Shown here: piece after piece, positions 39,597-46,272 of the stretch | Layout: each line of letters starts with the position of its first letter | Numbering within the stretch: the first letter of the stretch is position 1 | NCBI RefSeq assembly: GCF_900635455.1 | Contig: NZ_LR134116.1 | Coordinates: 868,001-932,000, forward strand | Direction: 5' to 3' | Source: Yersinia intermedia | Lineage (GTDB): Bacteria > Pseudomonadota > Gammaproteobacteria > Enterobacterales > Enterobacteriaceae | Length of the DNA: 64,000 nucleotides | Position numbers and translations under genes: made by a program | The notes under the pieces: model-generated | Told to the model about the DNA's origin: nothing | The model's input: only the letters and a program-made list of their open reading frames with translations | Database searches by the model: none

Positions 39597-41120
39597 ATGT
39601 CAGAGCAAAAACCACAAGTCGCTGAGCAAGCGCAAGAACCAGAACTCAATAGTGAGTTACAAGCTCGTCGGGAAAAGCTGGCCTTGCTGCGGGAAAAGGG
39701 AATTGCGTTCCCTAATGATTTCCGTCGTGAGCACCTCTCTGACCAGCTACATGCTGAGTACGGGAGTAAAGAGAATGAAGAGTTAGAAGCACTGAATATC
39801 GAAGTCACCGTTGCTGGTCGTATGATGACCCGCCGTATTATGGGTAAAGCATCATTCGTCACACTGCAAGATGTCGGTGGCCGCATTCAGTTGTACGTTT
39901 CCCGCGATGATCTGCCGGAAGGCATTTATAACGAAGAATTCAAAAAGTGGGATCTGGGCGATATTCTGGGTGCTCGTGGCAAGCTGTTTAAAACTAAAAC
40001 CGGTGAGTTGTCTATCCACTGTAGCGAACTGCGCCTGTTGACTAAAGCGCTGCGTCCGCTGCCGGATAAATTCCACGGCTTGGCTGATCAGGAAACCCGT
40101 TACCGCCAGCGTTATTTGGATCTGATCGCTAACGATGAATCTCGCCATACGTTCAAAGTTCGTTCGCAGGTGATGTCTGGTATTCGTAGTTTCATGGTGG
40201 AAAAAGGCTTCATGGAAGTCGAAACCCCTATGATGCAAGTGATCCCAGGTGGTGCCTCAGCGCGTCCGTTTGTGACTCATCACAATGCGCTGGATATCGA
40301 TATGTACTTGCGCATCGCGCCAGAACTGTATCTGAAACGCCTGGTCGTTGGTGGTTTTGAACGTGTATTCGAAATCAACCGCAACTTCCGTAATGAGGGT
40401 GTTTCCCCGCGTCATAACCCAGAGTTCACCATGATGGAACTCTATATGGCGTATGCGGATTACAAAGATCTGATCGTGCTGACGGAAGAACTGTTCCGCA
40501 CTCTGACTGAAACCGTATTGGGTAGCAGTGTGGTGCAGTATGGCGAGCAGACATTCGATTTCGGTAAGCCTTTTGCCAAATTGACCATGAAAGAAGCCAT
40601 TTGCAAATATCGCCCTGAAACCAATGTGGCAGATTTGGACGATATGGACAAAGCTTTGGCCATTGCTGAGTCATTAGGCATTAAAGTTGAGAAGAGCTGG
40701 GGGCTGGGCCGCGTTCAATGTGAGATCTTCGAGGAGACCGCAGAGAGCCATCTGATTCAGCCAACTTTCATTACTGAATATCCAGCAGAAGTTTCTCCGC
40801 TGGCACGTCGTAATGATGATAATCCGTTTATCACTGACCGCTTTGAGTTCTTTATCGGTGGCCGTGAGATTGGTAACGGTTTCTCAGAGTTGAATGATGC
40901 TGAAGATCAGGCTCAGCGTTTTGCTGATCAGGTTAGCGCTAAAGAAGCTGGCGATGATGAAGCGATGTTCTACGATGAAGACTACGTCACCGCGCTGGAA
41001 CATGGTTTGCCGCCAACTGCTGGTTTGGGCATCGGTATCGACCGTATGGTGATGTTGTTTACCAACAGCCACACCATCCGTGACGTTATCTTGTTCCCGG
41101 CTATGCGCCCGGTTAAATAA
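39597..41120 (+). CDS. lysS: Lysyl-tRNA synthetase (class II)
   Basis: A 507-residue class IIb synthetase. N-terminal OB-fold anticodon domain (~65-150). Motif 1 around [16 protein letters not shown], motif 2 [22 protein letters not shown] and motif 3 [13 protein letters not shown]. It charges tRNA-Lys. Codon use reflects high expression. The prfB-lysS link favours lysS over the stress-induced lysU. Confidence 0.96.
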   Translation: MSEQKPQVAEQAQEPELNSELQARREKLALLREKGIAFPNDFRREHLSDQLHAEYGSKENEELEALNIEVTVAGRMMTRRIMGKASFVTLQDVGGRIQLYVSRDDLPEGIYNEEFKKWDLGDILGARGKLFKTKTGELSIHCSELRLLTKALRPLPDKFHGLADQETRYRQRYLDLIANDESRHTFKVRSQVMSGIRSFMVEKGFMEVETPMMQVIPGGASARPFVTHHNALDIDMYLRIAPELYLKRLVVGGFERVFEINRNFRNEGVSPRHNPEFTMMELYMAYADYKDLIVLTEELFRTLTETVLGSSVVQYGEQTFDFGKPFAKLTMKEAICKYRPETNVADLDDMDKALAIAESLGIKVEKSWGLGRVQCEIFEETAESHLIQPTFITEYPAEVSPLARRNDDNPFITDRFEFFIGGREIGNGFSELNDAEDQAQRFADQVSAKEAGDDEAMFYDEDYVTALEHGLPPTAGLGIGIDRMVMLFTNSHTIRDVILFPAMRPVK

Positions 41121-41144
41121 GTTATTGTGGTCACGGTAATCTAT

Positions 41145-41167
41145 AAGGGTGCTGTAGCACCCTTTTT
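41145..41167 (+). terminator. Terminator after lysS
   Basis: A perfect 9-bp stem aagggtgct/agcaccctt with a 2-nt gap (an effective larger loop), followed by five T counted from 41163. Confidence 0.85.
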
Positions 41168-41288
41168 ACTAAGCAAAATAGCCATAGTGATACTTGGTTT
41201 AATCTAATCGCTTAAAATACCGGCGCTTAGACCATATCTTCGCTTGCCCACGAGGAAGAACCGGTTATAATGCAAACCGCACACCGAA

Positions 41289-41362
41289 GCGGGTGTAGTT
41301 CAATGGTAGAACGAGAGCTTCCCAAGCTCTATACGAGGGTTCGATTCCCTTCACCCGCTCCA
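41289..41362 (+). tRNA. glyU: tRNA-Gly (anticodon CCC)
   Basis: A 74-nt cloverleaf: acceptor gcgggtg/cacccgc, D-loop agttcaatggtagaa, anticodon stem gagag/ctct with loop ttcccaa (anticodon CCC), T-loop ggttcgattcc, and encoded CCA. It differs from E. coli glyU only at an acceptor base pair. Its 3' end is the island attachment site; integration leaves the tRNA complete. Confidence 0.97.
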
Positions 41363-41363
41363 A
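41345..41363 (+). repeat. Left attachment site (attL core)
   Basis: The 19-bp sequence ttcccttcacccgctccaa spans the T-arm end, acceptor 3' strand and CCA of the tRNA-Gly. An exact copy is at 50497. Confidence 0.9.
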
Positions 41364-41425
41364 AACTTCCTTAACGTATTAATTCCACTGTCTTTTTAAA
41401 AATCATACGTGATGGCACTCGTGAT

Positions 41426-41436
41426 CCTCCTACAAA
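41426..41436 (+). repeat. Arm-type repeat near attL
   Basis: cctcctacaaa, also found twice near attR (50415 and 50429). A candidate integrase or excisionase arm site. Confidence 0.4.
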
Positions 41437-41451
41437 GGAGTGATACAGCCG

Positions 41452-43398
41452 ATGGCTCAGCGTTATAATCTCTATCGACGTTCCAGCGGGATATACGTTC
41501 TGCGGATCACCGTTCCGGTTCGTTATCGTGCCCTGATAGGGCAGCGTGAAATACATTCATCTACCCGCACAACTTACCTTGCAAATGCCAGAGTGATCGC
41601 CGCGCGTTTGCTGGAGAAGTGGTATGCGTCTCTGGAAGAGTTCAGACAATTGGATAAAGAGAAGATTCGGGGTAATGCCCCACTGTTAGCTGGCGCTGGT
41701 AAAATCAGCCTGTCATTGTTTTGTGAGTCATTTGGGGTTGAGCTTGAGACGGTCATTCAGCATCTACTGGCGAACAACGTTCCGGTCTATTGCTTTGCTG
41801 AAGGGCGGACAGCTTTCCAAATCGAAGATTACACTGAAGTGGAGCGAGAAGATAACGGTGGTTTTGTGCTCAACAACCTTGAGCAGAAAGGCATAGAGGG
41901 CGTAATCCGGGGCTACGTCCGGCTGTTTCATTCCAGTTATGCGTTTAAGCAGTTATTAGAGCATGGGTATACTGATGAGGGTGCGTTCAGAACGAATGGT
42001 GATAACCGTCTTTCTATCTGGCTGATGGATTTCCCTGGAGTCAGATTGGATGCAAGTTCTTTGTTTATCAATAATGTGCAGGCTGAGAATCTGCGTAGCA
42101 TCTGGGATAAAGCGTTGGCTAAATCTGAACCGGAATTGCCTGTTCTATCATGTGTTCCTGCTCTTGTATCAGCGCCAGTTTCTCCAATTGTTGTAGTCAC
42201 TAACCCGTTTTGTAACCCGATATACGCCGCTAAAACTATTTCTGAAGTTCTGGAGAAGTTTATTGGATACAAGAAGACAGGGGATTTTAAACTTGCCAGT
42301 GAGAATAAAATTCGTTCGCGGATAGCTCACTTTATCGAAGTCATGGGCGACTTAACGCTTGCAGATTTAGATCGCGATGTAGTGAAAGATTACGTTGTCA
42401 AAATGCAGAATATGCCCGGTAATTTGTATTTGATGCGGCGTAGGTATGATGCTGAAGATTTTAACCAGCTTATCGAAAAAGCACTTGCTGCTGATGAGCC
42501 AAAAATGACTAAAGATGCTATAGAGCGCCATATAGCATCAATGGGGGCGATGTTGGAATGGGCACGCAAGGAAACCTACCTGATCGCTAACCCTACGGAA
42601 AACGTCTTAGCGAAACGTAAGAGAACAAGTAAAGATCAAGATAAGCGTAATCAATTCACTGATGATGAGTTAGAACTAATATTTTCCGCTGATTGGTTTA
42701 AAAAAGGCGCAGGTATACCAAATAAATTTGGGCGTTATATCAACTTTCGCCCTTATCACTATTGGCTACCATTGCTGGCTTTGTATTCCGGTGGTCGAAT
42801 CAATGAACTGTGCCAGCTTTACATTTCTGATATTCGGATGAGCGAAAATAGTGTTGCGTATTTAGATTTTAACCTAGATACCCCGGATAAAGTTGTGGAT
42901 GACGAAATGGAAGCTGACAAGTCATTGAAAAATATCAATTCTCAGCGACAGATGCCAATACATCCAGAACTCATTAAACTTGGTTTTCTCAAATATGTAG
43001 AAGCGTTGAAAGCGAACGGACAAGAACGCCTTTTTCCTGAATTAAAACATAATGAAATTAAAGGTTATCGCGGTTATGCATCGAAATGGTTTAACGAGAA
43101 TTACCTCGGGAAACAACTTGAACTGCCACGCAACGGGAAGAGGGTTTTCCACTCACTTCGTCATAACTATGTTAACCACCTCGACAGGCTGGAATTAAGC
43201 GAGCGTATGATCGCGCAGTTGGTCGGTCATGCTCGTGGTAGCACAACTGCAATGACGACTTACCGCAAAGACCGGGCAGTTGAAGAACAATTCGATGCTA
43301 TCTCTAAGTTAACCTACGACCTTCCTGATATTAAACCATTTGATGTCAAAGCGGGGCTTAAAGCTTTGAAGGATGCTTTACGCAAGCAGAGGCCGTGA
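41452..43398 (+). CDS. Tyrosine site-specific integrase
   Basis: A 648-residue phage-type integrase, next to and co-oriented with tRNA-Gly. The N-terminal segment QRYNLYRRSSGIYVLRITVP resembles the DUF6538 arm-binding domain of large integrases. Core-binding domain ~260-400 (KFIGYKKTGDFKLASENKIR). Catalytic Arg in YSGGRINELCQL, HxxR in HSLRHNYVNHL, His in LVGHARGSTT and nucleophile Tyr in TTYRKDRA. All key residues are present, so it may be active. The start chosen is ATG 41452, 11 bp after aggag; GTG at 41440 overlaps that site. The unusual length compared with ~400 residues reflects a long N-terminal region. Confidence 0.93.
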   Translation: MAQRYNLYRRSSGIYVLRITVPVRYRALIGQREIHSSTRTTYLANARVIAARLLEKWYASLEEFRQLDKEKIRGNAPLLAGAGKISLSLFCESFGVELETVIQHLLANNVPVYCFAEGRTAFQIEDYTEVEREDNGGFVLNNLEQKGIEGVIRGYVRLFHSSYAFKQLLEHGYTDEGAFRTNGDNRLSIWLMDFPGVRLDASSLFINNVQAENLRSIWDKALAKSEPELPVLSCVPALVSAPVSPIVVVTNPFCNPIYAAKTISEVLEKFIGYKKTGDFKLASENKIRSRIAHFIEVMGDLTLADLDRDVVKDYVVKMQNMPGNLYLMRRRYDAEDFNQLIEKALAADEPKMTKDAIERHIASMGAMLEWARKETYLIANPTENVLAKRKRTSKDQDKRNQFTDDELELIFSADWFKKGAGIPNKFGRYINFRPYHYWLPLLALYSGGRINELCQLYISDIRMSENSVAYLDFNLDTPDKVVDDEMEADKSLKNINSQRQMPIHPELIKLGFLKYVEALKANGQERLFPELKHNEIKGYRGYASKWFNENYLGKQLELPRNGKRVFHSLRHNYVNHLDRLELSERMIAQLVGHARGSTTAMTTYRKDRAVEEQFDAISKLTYDLPDIKPFDVKAGLKALKDALRKQRP

Positions 43399-43553
43399 TA
43401 TGTATTCGCTCACGTGCCATGGGAAGCTCTCTGGCACGTTTTCTATAAAGGGGCGTAGATTTGCAGGTTTCAGATTTGTAGCGCTCTCTGGGGTGTTTGG
43501 TCTAGTTGGTTTAACAGAACATATGCAGTCCACTGTTTGAGAATATTTTAGTT

Positions 43554-43937
43554 TTAGTTCTCAATCTTTGTGCTCCAGAGTTGTTCCATCCTTTTCAGGC
43601 TCTGGTATTGTTGTTTTAAAGCACTATCAGGTGCATCAGTAGCTACCCTGTCAAACAATTCCCTGTTTGTGTCTTTGAATGCTTCATTCAGTAGCAGAGT
43701 GGTCATTTCATGCTTGGCTTGCATCTGCCTAAACTTCGCAAAATTCCTGTCCGCTCTCCGCTCACTACTGTAAATCCAATACCCCAAATACAGTGAGAAA
43801 ATGGACATGGATACAACAACGGAAATGACAGGCTTAAAATCGTAGTGAAAGCCCACAAAAAGGCCTGTTGCAGCACCAACACACATTAAGACAACGGAAA
43901 ATATCATGGTTTTTAGAAAAAGCTCCGTTTTTCCCAT
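43554..43937 (-). CDS. Two-TM membrane protein of unknown function
   Basis: About 127 residues. Two close hydrophobic segments (MIFSVVLMCVGAATGLFVGF and VVSMSIFSLYLGYWIYSS) form a hairpin, followed by a ~75-residue basic/acidic helical cytoplasmic tail ending RMEQLWSTKIEN. I do not recognise the family. The ATG at 43937 has an aggt site; the frame extends 13 codons further (ATG 43976) without a site. It is transcribed toward the integrase. Possible role: accessory or defence-related membrane protein, unproven. Confidence 0.6.
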   Translation of the reverse strand: MGKTELFLKTMIFSVVLMCVGAATGLFVGFHYDFKPVISVVVSMSIFSLYLGYWIYSSERRADRNFAKFRQMQAKHEMTTLLLNEAFKDTNRELFDRVATDAPDSALKQQYQSLKRMEQLWSTKIEN

Positions 43938-43983
43938 AGAACACCTACCATTAAAAGAATTCATGATTTGAGCCATTATGCCA

Positions 43984-44210
43984 CTATAAGGATGATTCTG
44001 CCGCCTCCGAAGTTTTTAAACGCTATGCCTGAGAGGGGGACTGGCAAACCTAGGGCTTCCACTTTTCGGCGCGACAATTTTTCCGGTAGCTTTTGTCGTA
44101 TTGGTTGGGGGCTGGTGGGGGCTAAGCTGAAACTTCAAAACAACTGAGTTGTATTTTCTTCTTAACTTATTGTTTTGTTTTATATGTTTTATTTAAACCT
44201 CTTCTCTGGG
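43984..44210 (+). repeat. Diverged cassette, copy 1 (A and B segments)
   Basis: Segment A (43984-44098) corresponds to 51594-51708 and segment B (44149-44210; shared aacttattgtttt and aaacctcttctctg) to 52332-52382. The two copies have the same order but different spacing, because copy 2 has a gene between A and B. Confidence 0.6.
43992..44147 (+). CDS. Short conserved-looking ORF (PPxFLNAxPER motif)
   Basis: A 51-codon frame from ATG 43992. It contains LPPPKFLNAMPERGTGKPRA and then DNFSGSF. The same peptide pattern (PPFLNAIPER ... GSF) occurs in the same frame in diverged DNA at 51594-51708, mostly with third-position changes, which suggests it is or was translated. Function unknown; similar short frames precede phage-satellite genes in enterobacteria as I recall, but that cannot be verified here. 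It could be a gene fragment. Confidence 0.35.
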   Translation: MILPPPKFLNAMPERGTGKPRASTFRRDNFSGSFCRIGWGLVGAKLKLQNN

Positions 44211-44628
44211 GAGCAAAACTAGCCCAAGGGATCAATGCGATAATTTGCAGTGAGATCCTTGGCTAATCAGGCTTCCGGAGTTGTAACCTCTTCTCTGGGT
44301 CCCTGCTTGGATCGGCGATGTGAGCTACTCTGCTTTAAAAAAGACTCACCAGAGTAAGCCCTTTGCAAAACATGATAACTCACTATTGGATATTGGCTAT
44401 GCAAGTCCAAGACTCAGCACCTCACATAACCTCACGCACTCTGGCATACGCCGCCTTTCGGAACTAGACCAGTGGGTAATAGTGCGACCCTCTTTTCACC
44501 CCGGCTCCGCTACGCTAGCGGCTGAGCCTTGTTGATACGCCATTCCGGGTAAGCGTCTGTATACCAAAACCCCGAAAATGTATTCTAATAGTAACATTTC
44601 GAATCTCAAGTTCAACATGATTTTGATT
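44211..44628. other. Non-coding or decayed stretch
   Basis: No convincing gene. It holds a third aacctcttctctggg motif (44285-44299) and a GC-rich hairpin (arms ggctc/gagcc and ccgct/agcgg, 44503-44528). A 71-codon frame at 44320 starts at GTG and shows no motif. Confidence 0.4.
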
Positions 44629-45060
44629 CTACTTGGTTCCCAGCAGCACAAGAGTGAGGTCTTCACCACTAGGCATTGATGCCAGTCCCGTGTCTTTACG
44701 CATTTCAACGGTCATCGAAATGAATGCGTCTCTTTGAGGTTTCGTCGCCATTGAGGCCCCCAGTCTCTCGAATTCTGCGAACGCTTCGATCACTCGTCTA
44801 GAACCGTAGAGACAGATCCTGGCTTTTGCATCAGCGACTTTGATGAATGCGTCCGAGCGCTTTTCATCTGCTATTTTTTTGTCCGGTATATGTCTGGTTT
44901 GGGCTTGCTCGCAAACGCCCTTCAAATAATCCATGTATGACTTTGTTTTCATGTCACGCAACGCTCGTTTGTATTCGATTTGACGAGTAAAAACGTATTG
45001 GAGAAAAGCACCGATAATAACTCCAGCGAAGGGTAAATATGGGAGGAGAGAATCCAGCAT
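44629..45060 (-). CDS. Membrane-anchored protein of unknown function
   Basis: 143 residues. One N-terminal transmembrane helix (~7-24, LPFAGVIIGAFLQYVF), then a charged helical cytoplasmic domain (FTRQIEYKRALRDMKTKSYMDYLKGV, later RRVIEAFAEFERLGAS). This layout resembles small anchored proteins common on islands, but I do not recognise the family. It reads toward the integrase, opposite to the resolvase. The 211-bp gap to the resolvase carries inverted repeats. ATG at 45060 has an ggaactgaag leader. Confidence 0.6.
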   Translation of the reverse strand: MLDSLLPYLPFAGVIIGAFLQYVFTRQIEYKRALRDMKTKSYMDYLKGVCEQAQTRHIPDKKIADEKRSDAFIKVADAKARICLYGSRRVIEAFAEFERLGASMATKPQRDAFISMTVEMRKDTGLASMPSGEDLTLVLLGTK

Positions 45061-45137
45061 CTTCAGTTCCGTTATTTCTGGGAGGATATCTTTATCATGC
45101 CTCGTTTTTGGGATGAGTAGCTATAGCAGTTCAACTG

Positions 45138-45262
45138 CTGCCAACAAACGACCGTTTTCCGGCACCCCTTCGCAGGTATCTTCCGGGATGTTGAAAAATT
45201 AGCCTTGGCAATTGTTGGCAGGCGTCCTATTGTTGACACCGTTTTCTGACAGGTATTGAGAG
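45138..45262. promoter_or_regulatory. Candidate resolvase recombination (res-like) region
   Basis: A 10-bp perfect inverted repeat ctgccaacaa (45138-45147) / ttgttggcag (45212-45221), then tgttgacaccgttttctgaca (45231-45251), a partly symmetric TGACA...TGACA stretch. It directly precedes a serine resolvase gene, the usual place of res sites. Assignment by position and symmetry only. Confidence 0.4.
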
Positions 45263-45271
45263 GTGTTGAGA

Positions 45272-45829
45272 ATGGCGATTTTCGGCTACGGGCGTGTCTC
45301 TACCGCTCAGCAAGATACGGAGAACCAGAGGTTGGAGCTTGAGCAAGCTGGTTGGATGTTTGACTTTTGGTTTGCCGATATTGTTAGCGGGAAAGTTCAG
45401 GCAATTCAGCGTAAGGCGTTTGCTGAAATGCTTGGCAAAATTCGAACCGGTGAAACGCTGGTAGTGGCAAAACTCGACCGTTTGGGGCGTGATGCTATTG
45501 ACGTGCTCCAGACAGTCCGATTGTTATCTGATCGCGGCATCAAGGTGATCGTCCACCAGCTTGGAACAACTGACCTCACTTCTGCTGCCGGTAAGCTTCT
45601 ATTGTCGATGTTGGCAGCGGTTGCGGAGATGGAGCGTGATCTACTGATTGAACGCACTCAGGCGGGTTTGTCGCGAGCAAAAGCCGAAGGCAAGAAATTG
45701 GGTAGACCTTCTAAAATCGCACCAGAAGCCCGTAGAGCGATTATAGAGAAAAAGAGTAGCGGAATCAGTGTCAGTGCGTTAGCGCGTGAATACGGCGTTT
45801 CCAGAGCAACTATAGCCGCGTTGCTTTAA
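45272..45829 (+). CDS. Serine recombinase (resolvase/invertase family)
   Basis: A 185-residue small serine recombinase. The catalytic serine is in YGRVSTAQQDTENQ (residues ~6-19), with the active-site segments VAKLDRLGRD and LLLSMLAAVAEMERDLLIERT, and a long E helix to a C-terminal HTH (GISVSALAREYGVSRATIAALL). The start at 45272 has agagg 8 bp upstream; upstream GTG/TTG codons lie in that site. Resolvases of this type act on nearby res or inversion sites. It is inside the island, with no transposase near it. Confidence 0.92.
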   Translation: MAIFGYGRVSTAQQDTENQRLELEQAGWMFDFWFADIVSGKVQAIQRKAFAEMLGKIRTGETLVVAKLDRLGRDAIDVLQTVRLLSDRGIKVIVHQLGTTDLTSAAGKLLLSMLAAVAEMERDLLIERTQAGLSRAKAEGKKLGRPSKIAPEARRAIIEKKSSGISVSALAREYGVSRATIAALL

Positions 45830-46075
45830 ACGTTTATTGCTTCTCGAAGCTCTTGGGCGACAACTCGTTGTATAGCGGTTCTAACTTTCAGACCGCAGGG
45901 CTTATCTCAGAGAAAGATTGCCAATACACTTAATCATTTGGGCATAACTACGCCTCATGGTGGAACTTGGCGATTGTCTCAGGTTCATGGAATAATCAGT
46001 AGGTTAGAAGAAAATGTGAAAGAAGAGACTCAGTTTAAAATGCTTTCGGTTGCGTTAAATGAATTCTTCACTTAA
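45830..46075 (+). pseudogene. Remnant of a second recombinase C-terminus
   Basis: In the same frame as the resolvase, after its stop, the sequence reads without further stops to TAA at 46073. It includes LSQRKIANTLNHLGITTPHG and SQVHGIISRLEEN, a helix-turn-helix typical of the DNA-binding end of serine recombinases. No start codon or ribosome site is evident. Interpreted as a truncated gene fused by deletion. The rest of the gap to 46272 is AT-rich promoter-like DNA. Confidence 0.45.
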
Positions 46076-46272
46076 AACATAACGGTGTCGCATATGTCGA
46101 TGTTTATGAGAGAGTTAAGTTAAATTGAAGAGCGTGTTCTTCTTTGTTCCAATGTCTTCGGTGGATGCGATACAGTCTAACCTTATGAATTGCTTATGAA
46201 ATCTTCTTTCAGCGCATTGTATGAAAGATAGGAGGCAATTCTTATCTATAAAAATAACTGTTAGAGGCTATC

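Noticed and set aside
44320..44535. 71-codon frame in the island
   Set aside because: GTG start without a ribosome site, no recognisable motif, and overlap with a hairpin.
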